DNA from: a virus
Reading direction: 5' to 3' (one strand)
IMG/VR virus record: IMGVR_UViG_3300034062_008208
Location: 1-48,536 of that record
Length of the DNA stretch: 48,536 nt
The notes beneath the pieces were generated by a model. It had not been told where the DNA came from. It made no database searches and was given only the letters and a program-made list of their open reading frames with translations. Shown one piece after another: positions 33,919-42,272 of this stretch. Every line of letters begins with the position of its first letter. Position 1 is the stretch's first letter. Position numbers and translations under genes: made by a program.

Positions 33919-34339
33919 AGACTTATTAAATAATCCTGATCAGATAAAAAATCTAATTTCTTTATTACAAGCTATGCTGCCTAACGAAGAAAAACAAGAA
34001 CAAAAACCAACTAAAGCAAAATCAAAAAGTAAAAAAGAGACGGAAGCTTCAACAGAAGAGCCTTCTTTCAATAGTAAAATTAAAACGAAGAATAAAAGGA
34101 CATCGCAAGTGTCCTCTGTTAATAAATTTGAAAAAATGATGGAATTCAATATGCATAAAGATGATAAGCTAATAGATGAAAAATTAGCAAAACATCCGCC
34201 GGTTGCACGAACAAGAGAATACGAACCAATATCTGTGAAGTGCAGAGTTTGTGGAAAAACAGAGAATATAAATCCAGCTCTTGTGCATGACAGTCCTTCG
34301 CGCTATAAATGTAATAACTGTTCGACAAACGCTGGGTGA
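33908..34339 (+). CDS. Zinc-ribbon protein with disordered Lys-rich linker
   Basis: 143 residues. A short N-terminal helix (LLNNPDQIKNLISLLQAML) is followed by a Lys/Glu/Ser-rich disordered region (about 27-75). A C-terminal zinc ribbon (about 108-140) has CRVCGKTENI and YKCNNCST, two CxxC pairs. Similar proteins are found near phage helicases and primases; a nucleic-acid-binding or loader-like role is a guess. It ends 6 bases before the helicase start. Confidence 0.65.
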   Translation: MDPKDLLNNPDQIKNLISLLQAMLPNEEKQEQKPTKAKSKSKKETEASTEEPSFNSKIKTKNKRTSQVSSVNKFEKMMEFNMHKDDKLIDEKLAKHPPVARTREYEPISVKCRVCGKTENINPALVHDSPSRYKCNNCSTNAG

Positions 34340-34345
34340 GATGAA

Positions 34346-35812
34346 ATGATACTTTGTGATCCTGCCGCAGAGAGAGCGGTATTGTCTGGTATATGTAAAT
34401 ATGGTGAAAATGCATATTTAGATATTGCCGATATTGTACAGCCATCGACATTTACTGTTGATAGTAATGCTATGATTTTTCAGGTTATAAAAGAAATCTG
34501 TGAGAAAGATCATAGTCCATCTATAGATATAGCATCGATATTATCAACTTCCCAATCATTAAATTTTAGTCATATTCTATCTCAAAAGAATGAGACACAA
34601 CATTTAAAAGCTATTATTGATTTTCCTGTTAATCTTGAAAACGTGAGAAAGTTTGCTGCAAAAATACGCAAACTACAAATCGCTAGACTTTTAAGGGAAC
34701 AACTGGAAAATGCTAAAGAAAAATTACTAGATATTAGTGGCAATGAGCCAATATCATCTATTATAGGACTAGCAGAAGATAGTATATTTAACTTTTCAAC
34801 TCTATTAAATGATACAGATAATAATCCTGTTTGTGTTGCTAATATAGTCGATGATTATATCAATAATATTAAAGAAAATCCAATCGATCAAGTCGGTATA
34901 TCGACAGGGTTTCACGTTTATGATAACGCTATAGGGGGTGGTTTACGAAAAGGATCCGTTAGTATCATAGCAGCAAGACCAAAAACCGGTAAAACGCTTC
35001 TGGCAGATAATATAGGGTTACACATAGCTAAGAATGTAAAAATTCCTGTATTGAATATGGATACAGAAATGAGTACTGATGATCATTTAAATAGATTATT
35101 GGCTATGATGACAGAAATAGAAATTAATGATATAGAAACTGGGAAAGCTTTTGAATCACCGGATAAGAATACCAGATTAGTTGGTGCTCAACAAGAATTA
35201 AAAAACGCTAAACTTTACTATAAATCAATAGCTGGTAAACCATTTGAAGAGCAATTGGCTATAATGAGACGATGGTTAGTAAAGGAGGTTGGATTGCATC
35301 CAGACGGCACAGCAAAAGATTGTGTTATAGTTTACGATTATCTAAAACTTATGGATAGTCAAGGAATTAGTCAAGATCTTAAAGAATACCAAGTTCTAGG
35401 CTTTATGATGACTAGTTTGCATAATTTTGCTGTCAGATATAAAGTTCCGATTCTTGGATTTATTCAATTAAATAGAGATGGAATAACAAAAGAAACAACA
35501 GATACTGCTAGCGGATCAGATAGAATTATATGGCTATGTAGTAATTTTACAATCTTCAAAAGAAAAAGCGATGAAGAAATTGCAGAAGATGGCCCAAATA
35601 ATGGTAATAGAAAACTTGTTCCTATTATTAGTAGACATGGTGGTGGTTTAGATGATAATGATTATATTAATTGTCATATGAAGGGCTGGTGCGCAAAAAT
35701 TGAAGAAGGTAAGACTAGATTGGAATTAGTAAATAATAATACTAACACAGATAAAGGATTTATTGTTAATGACGAGAACAATGATGACGATCAAGAAATC
35801 CCGTTCATATAA
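34346..35812 (+). CDS. dnaB: DnaB-like replicative helicase
   Basis: 488 residues. The N-terminal domain (1-150) begins DPAAERAVLSGI as in DnaB. The RecA-like ATPase core begins VGISTGFHVYDNAIGGGLRKGSVSIIAARPKTGKT with Walker A at about 210-217. Walker B is DCVIVYDYLKLM. PILGFIQLNRDG and the later DRIIWLCSNF match DnaB motifs H3-H4, and the arginine-finger region follows. It is a hexameric 5'-3' helicase that unwinds DNA at the fork. No loader was identified. The end overlaps the primase gene. Confidence 0.9.
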   Translation: MILCDPAAERAVLSGICKYGENAYLDIADIVQPSTFTVDSNAMIFQVIKEICEKDHSPSIDIASILSTSQSLNFSHILSQKNETQHLKAIIDFPVNLENVRKFAAKIRKLQIARLLREQLENAKEKLLDISGNEPISSIIGLAEDSIFNFSTLLNDTDNNPVCVANIVDDYINNIKENPIDQVGISTGFHVYDNAIGGGLRKGSVSIIAARPKTGKTLLADNIGLHIAKNVKIPVLNMDTEMSTDDHLNRLLAMMTEIEINDIETGKAFESPDKNTRLVGAQQELKNAKLYYKSIAGKPFEEQLAIMRRWLVKEVGLHPDGTAKDCVIVYDYLKLMDSQGISQDLKEYQVLGFMMTSLHNFAVRYKVPILGFIQLNRDGITKETTDTASGSDRIIWLCSNFTIFKRKSDEEIAEDGPNNGNRKLVPIISRHGGGLDDNDYINCHMKGWCAKIEEGKTRLELVNNNTNTDKGFIVNDENNDDDQEIPFI

Positions 35813-36938
35813 TCAGCAACAACTAAAAGTATTGTCCGATTATTTATGCGAAGATATAGATAATCTATTAGATAGTCTAAATATCACAGACTATAAAATA
35901 TTTGATCGTATGATTGCCATGAGATGTCCTATACACGGAGGAGATAACAACTCTGCGTGTAACTTATATTATAAAGGGGACTCATACAGGGGAAACTGGA
36001 AGTGTCGTACTCATCAATGCGAAGAAACATTCAAAGGATCTATCATTGGTTTTATTAGAGGCTGTTTGTCTAAACAAAATGGATGGACAGGACCAGGAGA
36101 TTCGACAGTATCTTTTAATGATGCTGTTGAATATGCAATAAAGTTTAGTAAGAAAAATCCTGATAATATTAAAGTCAATAAAAAAGAGGTTGAAAAAAAT
36201 AATTTTGTTAATGTTATCAATCATATACAGTCTGATATAAGACTAAAAGATGAATCACCAAAGGTGTCAAGAGCCACTATTATTAAAAATCTAGATATTC
36301 CATCACAATACTTTTTGGATAGAGGATTTTCAAGAGATATATTAATCAAATATGATGTTGGAGAATGCACCAGTCGTGAAAAAGAAATGTTCCAAAGGGC
36401 AGTTGTTCCTGTTTATGACGATTCTCACTCACATATGGTAGGATGTTCTGGAAGAAGTCTGTTCGACTCCTGCGAAAAATGTAAGGGCTATCATAGTTTA
36501 GACGCATTATGTCCAAAAGATGACTATTTATGGCAATACTCTAAATGGAAGCATAATAAGGGATTTAAGACTCAAGAATATCTATATAATTTATGGTATG
36601 CGAAAGACTATATACAACAAAGTAAAAGTATAATTCTTGTAGAAAGTCCCGGCAATGTATGGAGACTTGAAGAGGCAGGAATACATAATAGCGTAGCCCT
36701 ATTCGGATCTGTGCTACAAGACAAACAAAAACTATTATTGGATATATCCGGGGCTATGAGTATATATATGTTAATGGATAATGATGAAGCTGGCAAAAAA
36801 GCATCAGAAAAAATTTATGATAAATGTTCGAAAACATATAATGTCTATAAAATAGATATTGATCATCCTGATGTTGCCGAGATGACCGTCTCAGAAGTAA
36901 AAGAAATTATTTCACCACAAATACGAGATAAGTACTAA
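35784..36938 (+). CDS. dnaG: DnaG-type DNA primase (zinc finger plus Toprim)
   Basis: About 384 residues. The start is uncertain: ATG 35784 has GAGA 6 bases upstream; ATG 35781 or 35769 would add 1 or 5 residues. A zinc-binding region has C48-P-I-H51 and C74-x-x-H77-x-C79, like CHC2 primase fingers. A Toprim domain follows, with IILVESPGNVWRLEEAG (the Glu motif) and YMLMDNDEAGKKA (D-x-D-x-x-G). Between them a second set of CxxC pairs (CEKCKGYHSLDALC) is inserted. It makes RNA primers for the fork and is encoded next to its helicase. Confidence 0.88.
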   Translation: MTIKKSRSYNQQQLKVLSDYLCEDIDNLLDSLNITDYKIFDRMIAMRCPIHGGDNNSACNLYYKGDSYRGNWKCRTHQCEETFKGSIIGFIRGCLSKQNGWTGPGDSTVSFNDAVEYAIKFSKKNPDNIKVNKKEVEKNNFVNVINHIQSDIRLKDESPKVSRATIIKNLDIPSQYFLDRGFSRDILIKYDVGECTSREKEMFQRAVVPVYDDSHSHMVGCSGRSLFDSCEKCKGYHSLDALCPKDDYLWQYSKWKHNKGFKTQEYLYNLWYAKDYIQQSKSIILVESPGNVWRLEEAGIHNSVALFGSVLQDKQKLLLDISGAMSIYMLMDNDEAGKKASEKIYDKCSKTYNVYKIDIDHPDVAEMTVSEVKEIISPQIRDKY

Positions 36939-37531
36939 TGAATACCAAAATTATAGCATTTTCTGGACGTAAACAGTCTGGCAAAACTATTTGTTCAGAA
37001 TTTTTAAAAGGATTATTATTATCTAATGGATATTCTGATGTTGAAATATATAACTTTGCAGACCCATTGAAAGAAGACATATGCATGAACATGTTTGGAT
37101 TATCATATGCTCAGTGTTATGGCGAAGATCATAATAAGAATGAACTAGTTGATGCCTATTGGGAAGATAAGCAACTAACAGCACGAGATTTAATGCAATT
37201 AATAGGCACGGACTTATTTAGAAAATTAAATAATAATATTTGGGTAAATGCTCTTATCAATAAAATTAAAAAGAGTAAACTTCAAGTTGTTATAGTTTCT
37301 GATTGTAGATTTCCTAATGAAATAGAAGCTATAAAAAATAATGGAGGAATAGTATTTCGACTAAATAGAAATCCACACAAATCAGAACATATTAGCGAAT
37401 CAATATTGGATGCTTGCAGATATGATTGGAATAATTTTAATGCTATCATTAATAATGAACATATGACAGTTAGAGAGCAATATGATAAACTTAAAAAACT
37501 TATGTTACATTTTAATGTACTACCACAATAA
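36938..37531 (+). CDS. Deoxynucleoside monophosphate kinase
   Basis: 197 residues. P-loop GRKQSGKT (10-17) lies near the start, and YNFADPLKE (about 38-46) is the typical substrate-region motif of T4 gp1-type dNMP kinases. ARDLMQLIGTDLFR and VVIVSDCRFPNEIEAI with R-x-P follow. It phosphorylates dNMPs to dNDPs, complementing ribonucleotide reductase and the deaminase. The start codon overlaps the primase stop by one base, so it belongs to the replication operon. Confidence 0.85.
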   Translation: MNTKIIAFSGRKQSGKTICSEFLKGLLLSNGYSDVEIYNFADPLKEDICMNMFGLSYAQCYGEDHNKNELVDAYWEDKQLTARDLMQLIGTDLFRKLNNNIWVNALINKIKKSKLQVVIVSDCRFPNEIEAIKNNGGIVFRLNRNPHKSEHISESILDACRYDWNNFNAIINNEHMTVREQYDKLKKLMLHFNVLPQ

Positions 37532-37540
37532 TAGGATATC

Positions 37541-39529
37541 ATGATTATAACTTATTTCCGTAGTTCGTCTTATAATGCCCATTCTATGTGCGAACAACAA
37601 TATTTTTTTGAATATGTACTAGGATGGAGGGGCCCAAGTGGACAAAAGGCGGATAAAGGAACAATAGTCCATAAAGTTTTAGAAATTCTTGCCATGATCA
37701 AACAAGGTCAGCAAGATAAATTATCTCATATAAATGATGACGAATTCTTAGGTCTTATAGATATAAATGACTATAGTCTTAATACCATAATAGAAAAAGT
37801 ATACAAGCATTATAGTACCGCTAATAGTCATCATACTTGGACTCTAAAAGATTATAAGGACTGCTATAATTGGGTTTACAAGGCTATAGAATTTAATGGC
37901 GGTATGTTTGATCCTAGAAATCGCACCATTCTTAGACCAGAACAACACTTTGATTTGGTAATAGAAAAACCATGGGCTAAATACGAGTATAATATTAATA
38001 ATCAAAAACTAGATGGATATTTGGGCTTAAAAGGCACTATAGATCTTATAACTTTGGCTAATGATAATACTATTGAGGTCATAGATTGGAAAGGATTGCC
38101 ATTAGATACAAAATTACCTACTCTTGACGGATGGACAACAATTGCAGATATAAATGTGGGATGTAATGTCTTTGATCAATACGGTAATATATGTCGCGTT
38201 GTTGGAAAATCAAAAGTCAAAACAAAAAAATGTTTCAGAGTAACTTTTGATGACAAAACATCGGTAATTTGTGACGATGAGCATTTATGGAAATTATCTA
38301 ATGGTGAAACGGTATCTATACAGGATCTAGTTATTGGCGATACTATTAATGTGACAAAACCATTAAAATGTAATGAACAATCCCTACCAATAGATCCTTA
38401 TCTATTAGGAGTCTGGTTAGGAGACGGAAGAAATAGAGGCTGCGAGATTAGTGGCAATGATACTGAAATTTTTGAAGAAATACAAGCAAGAGGTTATGAG
38501 CTAGGAAAAATTCAAAATGATAAAAGATCAAAAAATAAGACAGTATCGATCCTAAATGTGACAAAAATACTAAAATCTTTAAATCTATTGAATAATAAAC
38601 ATATACCAAAAATTTATTTGAGAGCATCTTTTCAACAAAGGCTAGACTTACTAAGGGGTTTGATGGATACAGACGGAAATGTAAATCCAATTAGAAAACA
38701 AACTGTGTTTACTTCTTGTAATAAAAAACTATCCGACGATGTTAAAGACCTACTTTTAACCCTTGGGCAAAGACCGAATCAAGCGTGTATTAAAAGAGAT
38801 ACAAATTACAAAAAAAACGTAATCATATATCCTATTTCGTTTCGTCCAATTGACATTAATCCTTTTCTATTGAGCAGGAAAAAAGAACTTGTGGATGTAA
38901 ATTGGGGATCTGGAAGATCTAGGGTTAGACGAGTTTCTAAAATAGAAGAATCGATTATACAAAAAACTCAATGCATTTCCGTAGACAGTCCAGACAATAC
39001 TTATCTGTGTACAGAAAATTATATTCCAACACATAATACTGGACGAAGACTAGATTGGGCAACAGGACAAGAAAAAACACAAGAAAAATTAGAAAAAGAT
39101 CCTCAACTCAAAATCTATCATTATGCTATTAAAAAACTGTATCCTCATATAGAGAATGTTATTTTTTCCATATATTTTATTAATGATGGTGGTCCTTTTT
39201 CTATGGTTTTTCATGATAGCGATCTTGCCGATACTGAAAATATGTTACGTCAAAAATTTGAAATCATTAAACAAACTAAACGACCACGATTGAATAAAAG
39301 TTGGATGTGTAATAAATTATGTCATTTTGGTAAGACTACATTTGCTAATACTAATATTGAGCCATTGAAAGAGTATAGGGATGGACAAATATGTCAAAAA
39401 GATTCGATCATGACAAAATGTGAACAAGTGAAGCACGACCTTGAACTTTACGGGATCGATGCTACAATGAGTATGTACAAGCACCCGAATCATTCTTTTG
39501 GATCCTACAAAGCACCCGGAACCGTATGA
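37541..39529 (+). CDS. Cas4/RecB-like PD-(D/E)XK nuclease interrupted by an intein
   Basis: 662 residues before splicing; about 347 after removal of the 315-residue intein. Extein motifs: SMCEQQYFFEYVLG with Cys17; GTIVHKVLE with His44; GTIDLI with Asp168; EVIDWK-TGRR, the catalytic D182-x-K184 split by the intein; and Q522-L-K-I-Y526 of the family's Q-x-x-x-Y motif. The C-terminal C590-x(3)-C594 with Cys17 might hold an iron-sulfur cluster as in Cas4/AddB (uncertain). Such nucleases process DNA ends in recombination. The position between kinase and polymerase fits a replication/recombination role. AGGATATC precedes ATG 37541. Confidence 0.85.
   Translation: MIITYFRSSSYNAHSMCEQQYFFEYVLGWRGPSGQKADKGTIVHKVLEILAMIKQGQQDKLSHINDDEFLGLIDINDYSLNTIIEKVYKHYSTANSHHTWTLKDYKDCYNWVYKAIEFNGGMFDPRNRTILRPEQHFDLVIEKPWAKYEYNINNQKLDGYLGLKGTIDLITLANDNTIEVIDWKGLPLDTKLPTLDGWTTIADINVGCNVFDQYGNICRVVGKSKVKTKKCFRVTFDDKTSVICDDEHLWKLSNGETVSIQDLVIGDTINVTKPLKCNEQSLPIDPYLLGVWLGDGRNRGCEISGNDTEIFEEIQARGYELGKIQNDKRSKNKTVSILNVTKILKSLNLLNNKHIPKIYLRASFQQRLDLLRGLMDTDGNVNPIRKQTVFTSCNKKLSDDVKDLLLTLGQRPNQACIKRDTNYKKNVIIYPISFRPIDINPFLLSRKKELVDVNWGSGRSRVRRVSKIEESIIQKTQCISVDSPDNTYLCTENYIPTHNTGRRLDWATGQEKTQEKLEKDPQLKIYHYAIKKLYPHIENVIFSIYFINDGGPFSMVFHDSDLADTENMLRQKFEIIKQTKRPRLNKSWMCNKLCHFGKTTFANTNIEPLKEYRDGQICQKDSIMTKCEQVKHDLELYGIDATMSMYKHPNHSFGSYKAPGTV
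38093..39037 (+). mobile_element. Intein with LAGLIDADG homing endonuclease, class 3-like
   Basis: Residues 185-499 of the nuclease. The start GLPLDTKLPTLDGWTT has no Cys or Ser at position 1. The end is IPTHN with Thr500 as +1 residue. Splicing residues fit class 3 inteins (WCT): Trp250 in DDEHLW (block B), Cys478 in QCISVD (block F) and Thr497 just before His498-Asn499. Two LAGLIDADG helices are visible: YLLGVWLGDG (288-297) and DLLRGLMDTDG (369-379), with an acidic residue in each, so the endonuclease may be active. The boundaries restore a continuous VIDWKTGRR in the host protein. Confidence 0.88.
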
Positions 39530-41394
39530 CTTATTCAGTACTACATTGTCATTCTCATTTTTCATTATTGGATGGCTTAAATAGACCAGAGCAAATTGCC
39601 ACCAGATGTGCCAAACTGGGCATAAAATCATGCGCCTTAACAGATCATGGTAATATTGCTGGATCGGTACAGTTTTATCAGAAAATGAGATCTAAGAATA
39701 TTAAACCTATTCTTGGATGCGAATTATATATTTGTGAAGATGATCCATCAATACAAACAAAAGAGAATGCTTCCTTGTCGCATTTTCTCGTACTTGCTAA
39801 AAATTTAAAAGGCTGGAAAACACTCATCAAAATAGTCTCGGAATCAAATAGGCCAGATTATTTTTACCATAAGCCAAGACTAAGTATCAAAAAATTATCA
39901 GAATTACTAGATGGTAACATAATAGGTGTTTGTGGTCATTTGGGATCGACCCTATCGGATATTATCTTAAAAGATCAGGATAATAGTATTTCTAATGGTC
40001 TTTCTTTTATAGACAATATGAAAACTATATTCGGTGATAATAATTTTTATTTGGAAACACAATTATTCGATAAAGACTATCTAAAAGAACAAGTCTATTT
40101 AACAGAAACGATTAGGCGACTATCCGAATTAAGTAAAATTAAGGCAGTATCTACTCCCGATGCTCATTATTGCGAACAAGACGACGCTATAGACCAAAGG
40201 ATTCTTCTTTGCAATAATTTAAAAACAACACTATCTGATATTAATACTAAATTAATTAATAATCAAAGTATTCCTATGGAGTGCTTCTTTAAAAGTGATA
40301 AATATTATATCCTATCTCCAGAAGAGATGACGAACCTACATAGTCCACAGGAAATAGAAAATACAATTTTTGTCGATAGCTTAATAGAAGAGTTCGACAT
40401 CTTATCTGCTCCAAAATTGCCTAATTTTGATTGTCCAGAAAACTATGATCCTGATGAATTTTTAAGGGAATTGTGTAGAGTTGGATGGAAAAATAAAATC
40501 ATTCCAAATATTCCAAAGGATGATCATCAAGTTTATGTAGATAGAATAAAATATGAGTTAGATATATTACAAGGTGCTAGTTTATCTAGTTATTTTTTAA
40601 TTGTGCAAGATATAGTCAACCATGTTAGACATAATAACTGGCTACCTGGACCGGGCAGAGGAAGTGGGGCTGGGTGTCTGGTTTCTTACCTTGTTGGTAT
40701 CACAGATATTGATCCCATGAAATATGATTTATTATTCGAAAGATTTTATAATGCTGGTAGAAATACTAAAGATAGAATCTCTATGCCAGATATTGATATA
40801 GATATTCCAATCGATAAACGCGAACAAGTATTAGAATACATAAAAAATAAATATGGACACAGTAAAGTATCTCAAATGATTACTTTTAATACTATGAAAG
40901 GTAGAGGGGCACTAAAAGACGTATTGCGAGTATATGGTAATATTAGTTTCGAAGAGATGAATACTATTACTAAGTTTATTCCTGACGAAGCTAAGATAGC
41001 GGACGAGCTTCAAGAAATGAAAGAAGATACTGGAGAAGCATCTATTATCAGATGGGCTCTAGAAAATAATACGGATAAACTAAAAGAATGGTGCTATATA
41101 TCTGAAGAGGACGGGACTTTATCTGGGCCTCTATCTAAAAGATTTGAACAGGCAATAAGATTGGAGGGAACAAAATCTAATCAAAGCAAACATGCTGCTG
41201 GTGTAATAATAGGTACTCAAGACCTTGCGTCTTTATGCCCGATGGTCTATGATAACAGAAATGATCAGCTTATCGCTGGCATGGAGATGAACGATCTAGA
41301 GAGTTTGGGTCTAATAAAATTTGACATATTGGGTATCGCATATTTGGATAAAATTATGTCAGTATCAGAATATTTAAAACACGGAGAACTATAA
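39526..41394 (+). CDS. dnaE: DNA polymerase III alpha, N-terminal part (PHP and catalytic palm)
   Basis: 622 residues. The PHP domain begins LHCHSHFSLLDG, with LTDHGN, ILGCELY and STPDAHY carrying metal ligands, so it looks intact. The palm has GPGRGSGAGCLVSYLVGITD and SMPDIDIDI (the catalytic Asp pair, about 422-424), and the third Asp in IKFDILGI (about 600). The protein then stops, where cellular DnaE (about 1160 residues) continues into the fingers. The missing part is encoded 0.9 kb downstream at 42273-43886. Together they should form the replicative polymerase. The start overlaps the nuclease stop (ATGA). Confidence 0.9.
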   Translation: MTYSVLHCHSHFSLLDGLNRPEQIATRCAKLGIKSCALTDHGNIAGSVQFYQKMRSKNIKPILGCELYICEDDPSIQTKENASLSHFLVLAKNLKGWKTLIKIVSESNRPDYFYHKPRLSIKKLSELLDGNIIGVCGHLGSTLSDIILKDQDNSISNGLSFIDNMKTIFGDNNFYLETQLFDKDYLKEQVYLTETIRRLSELSKIKAVSTPDAHYCEQDDAIDQRILLCNNLKTTLSDINTKLINNQSIPMECFFKSDKYYILSPEEMTNLHSPQEIENTIFVDSLIEEFDILSAPKLPNFDCPENYDPDEFLRELCRVGWKNKIIPNIPKDDHQVYVDRIKYELDILQGASLSSYFLIVQDIVNHVRHNNWLPGPGRGSGAGCLVSYLVGITDIDPMKYDLLFERFYNAGRNTKDRISMPDIDIDIPIDKREQVLEYIKNKYGHSKVSQMITFNTMKGRGALKDVLRVYGNISFEEMNTITKFIPDEAKIADELQEMKEDTGEASIIRWALENNTDKLKEWCYISEEDGTLSGPLSKRFEQAIRLEGTKSNQSKHAAGVIIGTQDLASLCPMVYDNRNDQLIAGMEMNDLESLGLIKFDILGIAYLDKIMSVSEYLKHGEL

Positions 41395-41577
41395 ATGCTA
41401 ACAAAAACTTTAGATCAAGTTGCTGCTGGCGAAATATTCAAGGTTAATAATATTAACTATGTCAAAATCGCCGAGGTTCGTGTCAGTTGTTGCAGAACCG
41501 TGAACTGTCACGTTCTAGAAGATAGTAATCAAAGGACTTTTTTCCCAGGAAACACAGTTGTGGAGACTAATGGCTAA
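41395..41577 (+). CDS. Small protein between the two polymerase halves
   Basis: 60 residues, ATG directly after the TAA of the polymerase N-part. Beta-rich by appearance: GEIFKVNNINYVKIAEVR, then SCCRTVNCHVLED and TFFPGNTVVE, with three Cys close together. The pattern is like short beta-barrel proteins of phages, with no function known to me. It overlaps the exonuclease start by 8 bases, where GTGGAG provides a ribosome site. Confidence 0.65.
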   Translation: MLTKTLDQVAAGEIFKVNNINYVKIAEVRVSCCRTVNCHVLEDSNQRTFFPGNTVVETNG

Positions 41578-42271
41578 TTTACAAAAAATTTGTGTATTCG
41601 ATTTAGAAACGGACGGGGCTAATCCCGATATTTGTAGCCCCGTTCAAATCGCTGCTGTTATTATCGATCCTTATAAATTAGAAATAATCAAAGATTCAGA
41701 ATTTAATATCAATCTAAAGCCCCAAGCAATACAAGATAATCCAGAATATATATATGATGATTCAGATGTTCTGGATTTTCATGCCAAAGTTAGAGGATGT
41801 GATAAAACAAAAATCTTAGAAGATTGGAGATCTTTCCAGAAACAAGACAGTGGATGGAAAATGTTTGTATCATATTTGGAAAAATATCATATAAGATCTG
41901 ATAAAAAATCTTGCTTTACAGCTCCTATTGCTGCTGGCTATAATATTAATAGATTCGATCTAAGAATTATAGATAGATTAAGCATAAAATATAATAATGT
42001 CAATAAGGAGGGACGAACATCTCTATTTTATCCACGAGATGTTATTGACTTAATGAACGTTATTTTTTATTGGTTTGAAGGTAATAATGAGCTTAAAAAC
42101 TATACACTTGATAATGTTAGAGAATATTTAGGATTAGGAAATAGTGGCTCTCATGATGCTCTAAATGATGTTAGGGCAACAGCTGATATTTTGATAAGGT
42201 TTATGAAATTACATAGAAATTTATCGAATAAGGTAAAATTCAGAAACGCCTTTGCTCTTGCAAAAAATTGA
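41570..42271 (+). CDS. dnaQ: DnaQ-like DEDDh 3'-5' exonuclease
   Basis: 233 residues from ATG 41570, with GTGGAG 5 bases upstream. Exo I is FDLETDG (Asp11, Glu13), Exo II is AGYNINRFDLRII, and Exo III is SHDALNDVRATADIL with His and Asp five apart, so DEDDh type. The family removes mispaired 3' ends. Being placed between the two polymerase alpha genes, it very probably proofreads for this polymerase as the epsilon subunit does in bacteria (inference from context). No clamp-binding motif was identified with confidence. The symbol names the family member type. Confidence 0.88.
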   Translation: MANLQKICVFDLETDGANPDICSPVQIAAVIIDPYKLEIIKDSEFNINLKPQAIQDNPEYIYDDSDVLDFHAKVRGCDKTKILEDWRSFQKQDSGWKMFVSYLEKYHIRSDKKSCFTAPIAAGYNINRFDLRIIDRLSIKYNNVNKEGRTSLFYPRDVIDLMNVIFYWFEGNNELKNYTLDNVREYLGLGNSGSHDALNDVRATADILIRFMKLHRNLSNKVKFRNAFALAKN

Positions 42272-42272
42272 A

